From: HRBIN15 sp039630445
GTDB taxonomy: Bacteria > Armatimonadota > Fimbriimonadia > Fimbriimonadales > GBS-DC
Assembly: GCA_039630445.1 (NCBI GenBank)
Contig: JBCNVA010000094.1
Location: forward strand, 1-21,048
Length of the DNA: 21,048 bases
Reading direction: 5' to 3'
In this document: positions 7,518-14,997 of the stretch, one piece after another
Layout: each line of letters opens with the position of its first letter
Position numbering within the stretch: the first letter of the stretch is position 1
The notes under the pieces: generated by a model
Told to the model about the DNA's origin: nothing
Database searches by the model: none
Seen by the model: only the letters and a program-made list of their open reading frames with translations
Made by a program: the position numbers and the translations under genes

Positions 7518-8696
7518 ATGAAGACATGCTACGCTATCTTGGGCGCTGGGATGCAGGGACCTGCCGTCGCCTATGACTTAGCACGGTTCGGCGACCCCGA
7601 ACGGATTTATCTGGCAGATATCGACATGGAAAAGGCGACGCAAAAAGCGGAGTGGGTTAATCAACTCATCCAGCGCACGCTGGTCTATCCAAAACGAGTA
7701 GACGCCCATGACGAAAAGCAAGTTCGGGATTACTTTGAACAAGCCGATGTCATCATCAGTGCGGTGCCCTGGCAGATGAATATGCGGCTGGCGCAGCTGG
7801 CGCTGGACGCCAAGCGCAGCTTTGTCGATATGGGCAACGAGCCTGAGTGGTTCTGGTTCGAGTTTCGCAAGCGCCATGAGGAGGCGCAGCAGGCGGGTAT
7901 CGCGATTGTGCCCGATTGCGGTTTGGCACCTGGCATGGTGAACCATCTGGGACTTTACTGCATCGAAAAGATGGATCAGTGCGATACGGTGCGCCTGCGT
8001 TGCGGTGGGCTACCGCAGCGTCCCGTCGGTCCGCTGGGCTATAAGCTGGTATTCAACATGATCGGACTTATTTCGGAGTATACAAGCCAGGCGCTCACGC
8101 TGCATGAGGGCAAGCTGACCTATGTGCCCACCTTAGAGGATGTGGAAGCAATTGAAATCGAAGGGTTAGGGACGCTTGAAGCCGCCCCCACCTCAGGAGG
8201 CACCTCCACCGCGCCTTTCACCTTGCAGGGCAAGGTACGAGAATACAACTACAAAACGCTGCGCTACCCTGGACACTGGACGATTATCCGCGCCTTGCGC
8301 GATCTGGGCTTCTTTGACGAGGAGCCTGTCAAAGTGGGCGATGCCACGGTGATCCCGCGCCAGTTCAGCGCGACCATCATCCCGCCGCGCATCCAGTTTC
8401 CTGAAGAGAAGGACCTTGTGGTAGTCTATGTGCATGCCACAGGTACAAAAGCGGGCTGCCCCTTTGCGATTACGCTACAACTGATTGACTATTATGACGA
8501 GGCAACAGGCTTCACCGCGATGGAACGCTGCACGGGGTTCTCCGCTTCGATTATCGCGATCGGGGTCGCTAACGGCACCGTGCCGCGCGGTTTGATCCCC
8601 TATGAGCAGTCGATGAGCGGGCATGCCTTTGTGCGGGAGTTCCTGCGGCGCGGCTTCCGCATCCGCGAGACCATCAGCCACGAGATTCTGGAGTAA
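7518..8696 (+). CDS. Saccharopine dehydrogenase family oxidoreductase
   Basis: 392-aa NAD(P)-dependent oxidoreductase. The N-terminal Rossmann fold has AILGAGMQGPAVAYDLA with the G9-x-G11-x2-G14 loop, then the acidic YLADID at the end of beta-2, suggesting NAD preference. DVIISAVPW and VPDCGLAPGMVNHLG are typical of saccharopine dehydrogenase/saccharopine reductase and lysine dehydrogenase. The C-terminal half contains GLPQRPVGPLGYKLVF, seen in the catalytic domain of this group. Likely substrates are lysine/saccharopine-like amino acids or carboxynorspermidine; sequence alone does not decide. A good Shine-Dalgarno (GAGGAGG, about 7503-7509) supports the start. It is a single gene, after the flagellin terminator, with its 3' end overlapping the convergent kinase gene by 23 nt. 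No lysine or polyamine gene is adjacent. Confidence 0.82.
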   Translation: MKTCYAILGAGMQGPAVAYDLARFGDPERIYLADIDMEKATQKAEWVNQLIQRTLVYPKRVDAHDEKQVRDYFEQADVIISAVPWQMNMRLAQLALDAKRSFVDMGNEPEWFWFEFRKRHEEAQQAGIAIVPDCGLAPGMVNHLGLYCIEKMDQCDTVRLRCGGLPQRPVGPLGYKLVFNMIGLISEYTSQALTLHEGKLTYVPTLEDVEAIEIEGLGTLEAAPTSGGTSTAPFTLQGKVREYNYKTLRYPGHWTIIRALRDLGFFDEEPVKVGDATVIPRQFSATIIPPRIQFPEEKDLVVVYVHATGTKAGCPFAITLQLIDYYDEATGFTAMERCTGFSASIIAIGVANGTVPRGLIPYEQSMSGHAFVREFLRRGFRIRETISHEILE

Positions 8697-9975
8697 GCGG
8701 TGGAGGCGCAGGCATTATCACGCGGAAGGTACTGCCCACTCGATACTCGCTTTCCACCTCCACGCGCCCGCCATGCGCCTCCACGATGTGCTTCACGATA
8801 GAAAGCCCTAACCCCGTGCCGCCCGTCTCGCGCGAGCGCGTCTTGTCTACCCGATAGAAGCGTTCAAAGATGCGTGGCAAATCCTCGCTCGGAATACCGA
8901 TGCCTGTGTCCTGCACTTCGAGGACGATTTCTGCCTGCTCAGGCTTGTCGGAGGTGTCGGTTGCGCCCCTTTTAAAGGCGCGCACCCACACCTGCCCGTT
9001 CGGCTTGTTGTAGCGGATGGCATTCGTTAGCAGATTCAACACCACCTGCACCATCTGGTCGCGCTGGGCAAGCAGCGTTAGCTGTTCAGGCAGTTCCGTT
9101 TCGATCTGAACCCCGTGTGCCTTCGCCTCGCTCTCGACCTGCTGTACCACCTGCTGAATGAGGGGCACCAGATCGATCGATTCGCGCTGAGGTGGGAGCG
9201 ATTCGGCGCGTGAAAGCATTAGCAAATCGTCTGCGATCCGTGCCATCCGCTCCACCTCCTGCACAATCATCGTTAGGAAGCGGGCGCGTGTCTCGGCGGG
9301 CATGGAGGCATCTTCCAGAATCGTCTCGGCTAAGGAGCGAATCGAGGCGAGCGGGGTGCGAAACTCGTGCGACACATTGGCGACAAAGTCACGGCGCACC
9401 TGTTCCAAGCGCACCAGCTCGGTGCGATCCAGCAGCATCACCGCAAATAGCTCGGTGCCATCCTCGTCCACCAGCGGCCAGACCGAGGCGATTACATGGC
9501 GCTCGCGTGGGAAGCTGAGCGTAAGCGGACTTGTCAGTTGCGCTTCGCGCTGCACACCTTGCCGAAAGAGTCGGTACAGATCGTAGCAAAGGGTCAGCGC
9601 CAGCAGCGATTTGCTCCGTGCTTCGCGGAAGCCGAACCACTCCAGCGCGGTCTGATTGGCGTAGCGAATGGTGCTGTCGCGCGCACAGAGCATCAGCGGG
9701 AGGGGCAACCCGTTCAGCAGGATATTCTGCGCCAGGCGTCTTCGAGTGAGCGCCAGCTCAAGGTTCTGCGCTTCCTCCCGAAGGGCGTGTGCCTGCTCGA
9801 TGGCTTCCCGCACCTGGCGCTGGGCACGAATCACAAGGTAAGTTGCTGCCAAGATGGCACCCAGCACCAGCACAACCAGCCACTCACGCAGGGGGCGGGG
9901 TATCTCGAAAAGCAGAATAACTGCGAGCAGCGCCACGCTCCCACCCAGTATCCATCCAAGCCACCGAAACGCCAT
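8674..9975 (-). CDS. PhoR-like sensor histidine kinase
   Basis: 433-aa membrane histidine kinase. Two hydrophobic segments (about 7-23 and 32-49) are separated by only a few residues, so there is essentially no extracytoplasmic sensor. A coiled stretch (51-80) and a PAS domain (about 82-185) follow. The HisKA domain has the phospho-acceptor H203 in NVSHEFRTPLASIRSL. The HATPase domain has the N box (NLLTNAIRYN, N314/N318), G1 (DTGIGI, D356), F box (FERFYR) and G2 (GGTGLGLSIVKH). This layout matches PhoR/WalK-type kinases and pairs with the OmpR-family regulator at 10737-11510. The ATG overlaps the toxin stop (TGATG), so it is probably translationally coupled to the PIN toxin gene. The signal sensed is unknown; phosphate is a guess from the family only, as no pho genes are nearby. 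Confidence 0.9.
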   Translation of the reverse strand: MAFRWLGWILGGSVALLAVILLFEIPRPLREWLVVLVLGAILAATYLVIRAQRQVREAIEQAHALREEAQNLELALTRRRLAQNILLNGLPLPLMLCARDSTIRYANQTALEWFGFREARSKSLLALTLCYDLYRLFRQGVQREAQLTSPLTLSFPRERHVIASVWPLVDEDGTELFAVMLLDRTELVRLEQVRRDFVANVSHEFRTPLASIRSLAETILEDASMPAETRARFLTMIVQEVERMARIADDLLMLSRAESLPPQRESIDLVPLIQQVVQQVESEAKAHGVQIETELPEQLTLLAQRDQMVQVVLNLLTNAIRYNKPNGQVWVRAFKRGATDTSDKPEQAEIVLEVQDTGIGIPSEDLPRIFERFYRVDKTRSRETGGTGLGLSIVKHIVEAHGGRVEVESEYRVGSTFRVIMPAPPPLTPESRG

Positions 9976-10460
9976 CAGCGATCAGTCGCCTCGCTCTCGC
10001 ACCAATCGTCCAGCACCAGCACCGACACTTCGCGAATCCGCTTTAGCCCCTTGTCGTTTGTCAAAAAGGCATCGCAATCCGCTGCAACCGCCACAGCCAC
10101 TTGAAAGGCGTCCGTAAGCGCGAGGTTATAACGCGCTCGAATTTCTGCTGCTTGCTGCGATGTACCAGCGTCTATAGGCACCAAGAGCGTATTCCTCGCA
10201 TGGAGGATCACATCGAGAAAATCGCGATAGGCGTCCAAATCATTTCGCCGAAGCGGTACAACCAGGCATTCTGCCAACGTTACGGGTGAGCAGACCGCCC
10301 TCATTTGCCCAGTGTCGATCTGTTCAAAGAGCCATTTCAGGGCAGGTGCATAGGTCGGATGTTGCTCGATGTAGTAGATAACAATCGCCGTATCCAAAAA
10401 GATGCTCTTTACTCCTGCCAAGGCTTGGCTGAGAGCTAAGGCTCCAGAAGGTGTTCCCAT
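9975..10460 (-). CDS. vapC: PIN-domain toxin, VapC-like
   Basis: 161-aa PIN-domain ribonuclease-like protein. Acidic metal-binding residues sit in the usual places: D23 (SIFLDTAIVIYY), E64 (TLAECLVV), D117 (LALTDAFQVAVA) and D136 (CDAFLTNDKGL). VapC toxins cleave tRNA or rRNA and are held inactive by a cognate antitoxin. The small gene just upstream overlaps this one by 25 nt, as toxin-antitoxin pairs often do. The ATG at 10460 is used here, but the first 16-20 residues before the beta-1 strand are longer than usual. A TTG at 10421 is an alternative; neither has a clear Shine-Dalgarno. The stop overlaps the kinase ATG by one base. Family is confident; RNA target is unknown. Confidence 0.85.
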   Translation of the reverse strand: MGTPSGALALSQALAGVKSIFLDTAIVIYYIEQHPTYAPALKWLFEQIDTGQMRAVCSPVTLAECLVVPLRRNDLDAYRDFLDVILHARNTLLVPIDAGTSQQAAEIRARYNLALTDAFQVAVAVAADCDAFLTNDKGLKRIREVSVLVLDDWCESEATDR

Positions 10461-10705
10461 TGCTTTTCTCTGCGTTCATCGGCTTCGCGTCGCGTGCGCG
10501 AGACCCATTCCTGCGCGTCTTCCCCTATGGCAGGATACGGCAGGCGTCCTGCCAGTTCACGCCAGTCGCGCTCGCTCGGTTTCGAACCCGCTTTTAGTTC
10601 TATAGCAAGTTCACGGCTAATGCGTTCGATGAGGCGGATACGCTCCTCGATTGGCAGGTCCTTGACGCAGGTGGCGTAAATCTCGTCTGCGGTCTTTGCT
10701 GCCAT
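10436..10705 (-). CDS. vapB: Antitoxin, VapB-like partner of the PIN toxin
   Basis: 89-aa acidic/basic mixed protein without a signal or membrane segment. It has a helical N-terminal part (KDLPIEERIRLIERISREL) and a C-terminal charged helix with GEDAQEWVSRTRREADERR. That C-terminal pattern is what I recall from small antitoxins paired with PIN toxins in cyanobacteria and related phyla; the recall is not checked here. The frame is open upstream to a GTG at 10714, but that GTG lies in the Shine-Dalgarno. The ATG at 10705 has GGAGG (10714-10718) 8 nt before it, so it is preferred. Its own promoter-like element lies just upstream. Function follows from position and from the 25-nt overlap with vapC. 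Confidence 0.72.
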   Translation of the reverse strand: MAAKTADEIYATCVKDLPIEERIRLIERISRELAIELKAGSKPSERDWRELAGRLPYPAIGEDAQEWVSRTRREADERREKQWEHLLEP

Positions 10706-10724
10706 AGTTAGCACCTCCTACAGG

Positions 10725-10733
10725 AGTATACCC
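10725..10733 (-). promoter_or_regulatory. Promoter-like element upstream of the vapBC pair
   Basis: Read on the minus strand this is GGGTATACT, the same 9-mer as at 19-27 and 7436-7444. It begins 4 nt after the stop of the PhoB-like gene. Transcription would start near 10718, at the Shine-Dalgarno, leaving a leader of about 14 nt. No -35 box is visible 17 nt upstream. Confidence 0.5.
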
Positions 10734-10736
10734 CTC

Positions 10737-11510
10737 TCACCCATCGAATCGGTAGCCGATGCCGCGCACGGTGTGCAGGTAGCGCGGGTGTTCCGGGTCG
10801 GGTTCGATCTTAGTGCGCAGCCAGCGGATATGCACATCGACGGTGCGCGGACTGACAAAGATATCCAGCCCCCACACGCGATTGAGCAGCTCGTCGCGGG
10901 AGAACACCTTGCCTGGGTGGGTCGCCAGCAGCGCCAGCAGGTCGAACTCGCGTGGGGAGAGGGAGACCTCCACGCCATTACGCAATACCCGCCGCGCCTC
11001 CAGATCGATCTCCAGCTCGCCGAACCGCAGGCGTTTGGAAGGTGGTTCAGGAACCGCCCGACGCAAAATCGCGCGAATGCGGGCAATCAGTTCGCGCATG
11101 CCGAACGGTTTCACGATGTAGTCGTCGCCACCCATCTCCAGCCCGCGCACGCGATCCTCCTCAGCAGTCCGAGCGGTCAGAAAGAGGATCGGAACCTGGC
11201 TGTGCTGGCGGATGAGGCGGCAGAGTTCGAACCCGCTGCGGGCAGGCAGCATCACATCCAGCAGAATCGCATCGGGTGGGTTTTGATGGAACAGCCGAAG
11301 CGCGGTTTCCGCGTCGCTGGCGGTCTGGACCTCGAAGCCCTCCCGCTGCAGGTTATAGTGCAGGGTCTCCAGCAGCACGGTGTCATCTTCCACAATCAGC
11401 ACACGGTAGGGGCGTGATTCGCTAGCCTCAACGCCAGCACCTTTCTGAGAGGGCATTACATCGCGACTTGCCACCAGGCTGTTTGCCGTTCGTCCTTTAC
11501 CCGTCACCAT
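10737..11510 (-). CDS. OmpR/PhoB-family response regulator
   Basis: 257-aa DNA-binding response regulator. The receiver (about 35-150) has E41/D42/D43, phospho-acceptor D85 (AILLDVMLP), T112 and K134. The winged-helix effector (about 160-256) shows LSPREFDLLALLATHPGKVFSR and the recognition helix RTVDVHIRWLRTKIE, ending VRGIGYRF, typical of PhoB/PhoP/OmpR. It should be the partner of the kinase at 8674-9975, although a toxin-antitoxin pair lies between them. The ATG at 11510 has a good Shine-Dalgarno (GGAGGGA) and is 3 nt after the preceding gene's stop, so it is in the same operon. About 34 residues precede the first receiver strand, longer than usual; part of this is encoded by a heptamer-repeat-like sequence. 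The ATG at 11456 is the alternative start. Confidence 0.9.
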   Translation of the reverse strand: MVTGKGRTANSLVASRDVMPSQKGAGVEASESRPYRVLIVEDDTVLLETLHYNLQREGFEVQTASDAETALRLFHQNPPDAILLDVMLPARSGFELCRLIRQHSQVPILFLTARTAEEDRVRGLEMGGDDYIVKPFGMRELIARIRAILRRAVPEPPSKRLRFGELEIDLEARRVLRNGVEVSLSPREFDLLALLATHPGKVFSRDELLNRVWGLDIFVSPRTVDVHIRWLRTKIEPDPEHPRYLHTVRGIGYRFDG

Positions 11511-11513
11511 CGT

Positions 11514-12644
11514 CTATCCCTCCGCGATGATTTCGACATTGGCACGAGGCACAACCACGATCGTACCATCTTCCAGTTCCGCCTCCAGCACGCGCACCCG
11601 TGCTCCCGATTCGATCTCCACCAGTTCAGGTGGCAGGGCACGCACGCGCCCCAGCTTGCCGAAGTAGGGTTCGCGAATAATGCGAATTAGCACGCCGATA
11701 TTTAGCTGCTGGCTTTCGGCTGTGGGCATCGCTTCAGGGGGATGGGCTGCCGACTCCAGCGGCACCACAATCTCTGGGCGAATAACGCCCGCACGGATCT
11801 GTGTGGCGCCGTTGATGGACGCCCACCGCCCCTCCAGGCTTTTGAGCAGGTTGAAAGTACGCTGCGCCATACGCATCACGCCGAAGCCCTCGGTGACGAT
11901 GATGGAAAGCGGGATGTCTTCCTGCCCCGTGATGGCAACGCCGATGTCGAAGCCCAGAAACTCGATCAGATCGGCATCGCGGATGCCACCTGCCACGAGG
12001 CCTACGATGCCCAGTCGAGCAGCTTTGCGCAGAGCGCCGCTTTCGATGCCTGCCCCACCCACCACGATAGCGCCCGCAAGGTCGTCCGTCAGATGCGCTT
12101 CGGTTAGCACCTCTTCGGGTGATTGAACCAGCATACGCAGGATGCCCTGCCGTTCACCGCCCACGCCAAAGATGCCTTGGATGAAGGCGCCCTGCGTTTC
12201 GATGACTGCGCCCTCTTCGGGCATCACCTGCACCACACGCCCGCGCACATAGGCGTTCACTTCGATCACGGTCGGCGGCTCACGCACGCCCACATGCCCC
12301 GTCACGGGCGAGATCAGCTCCACCGTGCCCCGAACAGGCGATTTGCAAATCCCCCGAAACAGCCCAAAAATGCCTTTGGTCTCCGCGATGACCTGATCCT
12401 TTTCGACAGGGTCGCCCTCTTTGACCTTGAGGACCTCGCGAATCTGCTTCGGCTCGATGCCCAGCAGCTGCGCCACGCGCACCGTCTGCAGAATACCTGG
12501 CAGATAGGCGCGGGCGACCACTGTATCGGCTTCAACCCTATCGCCCTCACGCACCAGTACCTCACCCTTGATAGGTAAGCGGCGCGTCTTGCGGATCGTT
12601 GTGTTGCCGCTTACGGTCAATCCCGGCGTATAGGCAGTGCCCAT
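11514..12644 (-). CDS. Conserved-looking orphan: barrel-sandwich N-half, KOW-like C-end
   Basis: 376-aa protein of unknown function with no signal peptide or membrane helix. Residues about 22-48 (LPIKGEVLVREGDRVEADTVV) and 72-130 (LKVKEGDPVEKDQVIAE, then SPVRGTVELISPVTGHVGV) look like lipoyl/biotinyl-type barrel-sandwich hybrid strands as in RnfC, but no lipoyl or biotin lysine motif is apparent. Residues about 188-240 are glycine-rich and Rossmann-like (GAIVVGGAGIESGALRKAAR, GLVAGGIRDADLIEFLGFDIG). The C-terminus (about 316-376) resembles a KOW/SH3-like barrel (YFGKLGRVRALP ... IVVVPRANVEII). The frame is open to 12725 inside tatC, but the ATG at 12644 follows GGGAGGAGC and starts the recognisable domain. 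It sits 13 nt after tatC and 3 nt before the PhoB-like gene. No function is assigned. Confidence 0.85.
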   Translation of the reverse strand: MGTAYTPGLTVSGNTTIRKTRRLPIKGEVLVREGDRVEADTVVARAYLPGILQTVRVAQLLGIEPKQIREVLKVKEGDPVEKDQVIAETKGIFGLFRGICKSPVRGTVELISPVTGHVGVREPPTVIEVNAYVRGRVVQVMPEEGAVIETQGAFIQGIFGVGGERQGILRMLVQSPEEVLTEAHLTDDLAGAIVVGGAGIESGALRKAARLGIVGLVAGGIRDADLIEFLGFDIGVAITGQEDIPLSIIVTEGFGVMRMAQRTFNLLKSLEGRWASINGATQIRAGVIRPEIVVPLESAAHPPEAMPTAESQQLNIGVLIRIIREPYFGKLGRVRALPPELVEIESGARVRVLEAELEDGTIVVVPRANVEIIAEG

Positions 12645-12656
12645 GCCATGCTCCTC

Positions 12657-12690
12657 CCTATTCGCTGTTTGCCGTCTGCCATTCGCGGCG
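12657..12690 (-). repeat. Heptanucleotide-type repeat at the tatC 3' end
   Basis: Minus strand splits into 7-mers cgcgaat, ggcagac, ggcaaac, agcgaat. It shares GAATGGC and GCGAATAG with the copy at 18430-18464 and the 12-mer ACGGCAAACAGC with sequence near 11475-11495. Here it encodes the TatC tail. Confidence 0.4.
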
Positions 12691-13479
12691 GACCTCCTGT
12701 TCACGCTGACGGCGGCGCTTCGCAATCCGCCCCACCAGCATGATGCTTAGGAAATAGAGAAACACCATCGGCAGTGCAATCGCCAGCATCGAGAAGACAT
12801 CCCCTGAGGGCGTCAGCAACGCTGCCAGCAGCCCGATAATCACAATCGCGTGCCGCCAGTAGCGCCACATCGATTCAGGAGTTGCCAGCCCCACCTGAGC
12901 CAGAAAGACCAGCACCACGGGCATCTGGAAGCCCAGCCCGAACGCCAGCATCATCTTCACCACAAAGGTCACATATTGCGCCGGGTTCTGGTACAACACC
13001 GCCTCAGGAAAGTCCCTCAGGTAGCTTAGGAAGAAATCAAACGCCTTAGGCAGGATGAAGTAGCCACATGCCGCCCCGAGAAAGAAAAGTAATGTGCTGA
13101 AGGGGGCTACAAGTCGCACGGCGCGTCGCTCCTGACGGGTCAAGCCGGGCGCGATAAAGCCCCACAACTCCAGCATGATAATCGGCATCACCAGCAATAA
13201 GCCCAGAATAAGCGAGAGCTTGAACTTCAGAAAGAATGGCTCGGTCGCATGCGTGAATATGAAGCGCGTGCTTGCGGGCATCGTGTTCAGCAAGGGGGTT
13301 GCCAGAAAGCGATACACATACGGTTCGATAATGAATCCCACGATCCAGCCGAGCATCACATAGAGCAGGGCGCGGAAGATTCGTTTGCGCAGCTCCTCCA
13401 GATGCTCGATAAAGGTCGCGCGGGGTTCGCTGCCCTCTTCTCGCATCGGTGGCGGTTCCAGTCCTGCTGGGCTTGCCAA
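12658..13479 (-). CDS. tatC: Sec-independent translocase TatC
   Basis: 273-aa inner-membrane protein, the core receptor of the twin-arginine pathway that exports folded proteins. Six hydrophobic helices are present. Family marks: FIEHLEELRKRI near residues 23-34 (cytoplasmic N-terminus), THATEPFFLKFKLSLILG (conserved E in the first cytoplasmic loop), PGLTRQERR, and SGDVFSMLAIALPM in the last helices. The start is a TTG at 13479 with AAGGAG 7 nt upstream; the ATG at 13446 lacks such a site. The C-terminal tail REWQTANSE is encoded by a heptamer-repeat-like sequence. No tatA or tatB is in the window. It lies after a secreted protein gene and before the barrel-sandwich orphan, probably in one operon. 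Confidence 0.93.
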   Translation of the reverse strand: MASPAGLEPPPMREEGSEPRATFIEHLEELRKRIFRALLYVMLGWIVGFIIEPYVYRFLATPLLNTMPASTRFIFTHATEPFFLKFKLSLILGLLLVMPIIMLELWGFIAPGLTRQERRAVRLVAPFSTLLFFLGAACGYFILPKAFDFFLSYLRDFPEAVLYQNPAQYVTFVVKMMLAFGLGFQMPVVLVFLAQVGLATPESMWRYWRHAIVIIGLLAALLTPSGDVFSMLAIALPMVFLYFLSIMLVGRIAKRRRQREQEVRREWQTANSE

Positions 13480-13518
13480 GCTCTCACTCCTTCAGGGACT
13501 ACACGGGGGCGGATGCCG

Positions 13519-14892
13519 TCAGAAGATTCTGCTCAGCACCCATTCCTCCACAAAGATAAGCCGACTGACAACTGCCTGTCCAGGTATGGTGGCGGCACCA
13601 CGCCCTGTGCCCGGTTGTCCCATGCCCATCCCGGGGGTGCCAGGGGCTTGACCGCCGAGCGCCATGCCACCGCCTCGCCCGCCGCGTCCGCCGCGACCAC
13701 CATAGCCAGGCATGCCGCCTTCTTCATCACCAGCACCCATGCCACCGCGTCCACCGCCTGGTGGACCAAACGGTCCACCAAAGCCGCCCATTCCGCCCGA
13801 ACCGCCAATCTGCTCGCGCACGGTGGCTTCGAACTCGATGGAGGTGGTCATGCGTACCACCTGCCCGATGTCATACGCGAAATAGATGACCCGCTTCACC
13901 TTGACCTTTGGCTTTTCGAGGCGAAACTCACCCAAGTCGAACCGTCCAGGGAGGTTGCCACTGAACTCGCAGACGATCTTAGCACATTTGTAGCCCCGCT
14001 CCCACTCGAAGCTCTCGATGCGTGCGGGGATGGGGAAGCGCGTCGCCACTTTCGGGTTGCCTCCTTCCCCCGTCTCCAGCGGGTCATACTGCACGAAGGT
14101 CATCGTCCAGCGGAAGCCCTCTTTGACCTTCGTGGGCGGCAATTCAGGCAGGTCACCTGCTGTCACATAGTAGAACTCATATTGCTGCGATTCGCCCAGC
14201 CGCGACTCCTGATAGCGAACCCGCCCCGTCGTTTCGATCTCCTGATAGACGGGTGCCATGTTCTCGCCCATGATCACGCTATATTGTCCGCCCTCGAAAA
14301 CGAGCGCGGGGGGTACAGGCATCCACGCAATGAGCGCCAGCGGCGGCGTGAAATCGTGCGTGTAGAGATCGACTCCGTACTTGCCTTCCAGCAGCAAGGT
14401 CTCCTCCGGGCTAAGCCCTGTATCCTTCAGCTCGGTCTGATCCTTTGCCGTGACCCGTACCTGATAGCGGTAGTTGCGCCCTGGTATCCACTTATACTGG
14501 AGCCGAATGCCACCAGCAGGGACTTTGATCTTGTTTTCCACTACTACATTCACGGAGCTGCGTGCCAGCACACGGCGCTCTTTAGTCCCTCCATACAGGG
14601 TCAACTCGATGGTGTGTCTCCCATCGGGGATGTTGCGTGCTTTGGTGTCCCATTCGTAGATGAGATGCCCCTTCTCCTTGTCGGTGCGAAGCGCAGCAGG
14701 GGCAACCGCCTCGATGAATTTGCCGTCGATGCTGACCCCGATGAACCCTTCGGGCGGCACACTGCTCAACGGCACGCGCACCTGCACCTTCTCACGCACC
14801 CGCGCCCCTTCCACCGGACGCACAATCGTAAAGGGGGCTTGCGCCCACGCATAACCCATCAGCACCAGCAACCCAATCGCCACACGCTTCAT
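13519..14892 (-). CDS. Secreted Ig-like protein with Gly-rich RGG/GGM tail
   Basis: 457-aa protein with a clear signal peptide (MKRVAIGLLVLMGYAWA). Residues about 20-110 look like a bacterial Ig-like domain (FTIVRPVEGARVREKVQV, VSIDGKFIEAV, IPDGRHTIELTLYG). A beta-rich region of unknown type spans about 120-365. About residues 368-435 are low-complexity Gly/Met/Arg/Pro (GGMGGFGGPFGPPGGGRGG, GGRGGRGGRGGGM), followed by a hydrophobic end VSRLIFVEEWVLSRIF. The frame starts at 14913, but the ATG at 14892 is taken because it has GGAGG 10 nt upstream and begins the signal peptide. Function is not recognised. It stands just upstream of tatC, 39 nt apart and on the same strand, and may be co-transcribed. 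Confidence 0.8.
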   Translation of the reverse strand: MKRVAIGLLVLMGYAWAQAPFTIVRPVEGARVREKVQVRVPLSSVPPEGFIGVSIDGKFIEAVAPAALRTDKEKGHLIYEWDTKARNIPDGRHTIELTLYGGTKERRVLARSSVNVVVENKIKVPAGGIRLQYKWIPGRNYRYQVRVTAKDQTELKDTGLSPEETLLLEGKYGVDLYTHDFTPPLALIAWMPVPPALVFEGGQYSVIMGENMAPVYQEIETTGRVRYQESRLGESQQYEFYYVTAGDLPELPPTKVKEGFRWTMTFVQYDPLETGEGGNPKVATRFPIPARIESFEWERGYKCAKIVCEFSGNLPGRFDLGEFRLEKPKVKVKRVIYFAYDIGQVVRMTTSIEFEATVREQIGGSGGMGGFGGPFGPPGGGRGGMGAGDEEGGMPGYGGRGGRGGRGGGMALGGQAPGTPGMGMGQPGTGRGAATIPGQAVVSRLIFVEEWVLSRIF

Positions 14893-14938
14893 GTTGTGTT
14901 CGCCTCCGTCCATTTACGGGCTAAACATCCGCACCCCT

Positions 14939-14947
14939 ATTGTACCC
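14939..14947 (-). promoter_or_regulatory. Promoter-like element of the secreted-protein/tatC operon
   Basis: Read on the minus strand: GGGTACAAT, a variant of GGGTATACT with a TACAAT -10. It lies between the fliP stop and the secreted-protein gene. Transcription would start near 14931, giving a leader of about 40 nt with the Shine-Dalgarno near 14905. No -35 match is seen. I see no strong terminator for fliP in 14945-14997. Confidence 0.5.
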
Positions 14948-14997
14948 TACAGGGCCCACGAGGCGATTCGCGTGCGGGGCGTGATTTCCTGCAGCAG

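Noticed and set aside
9496..10104. Plus-strand frame of 202 codons opposite the kinase and toxin genes
   Set aside because: It is antisense to a histidine kinase with all its motifs; no supporting signal.
12645..12725. Upstream extension of the barrel-sandwich orphan into tatC
   Set aside because: It translates the tatC end and heptamer repeat; the ATG at 12644 has a strong Shine-Dalgarno.
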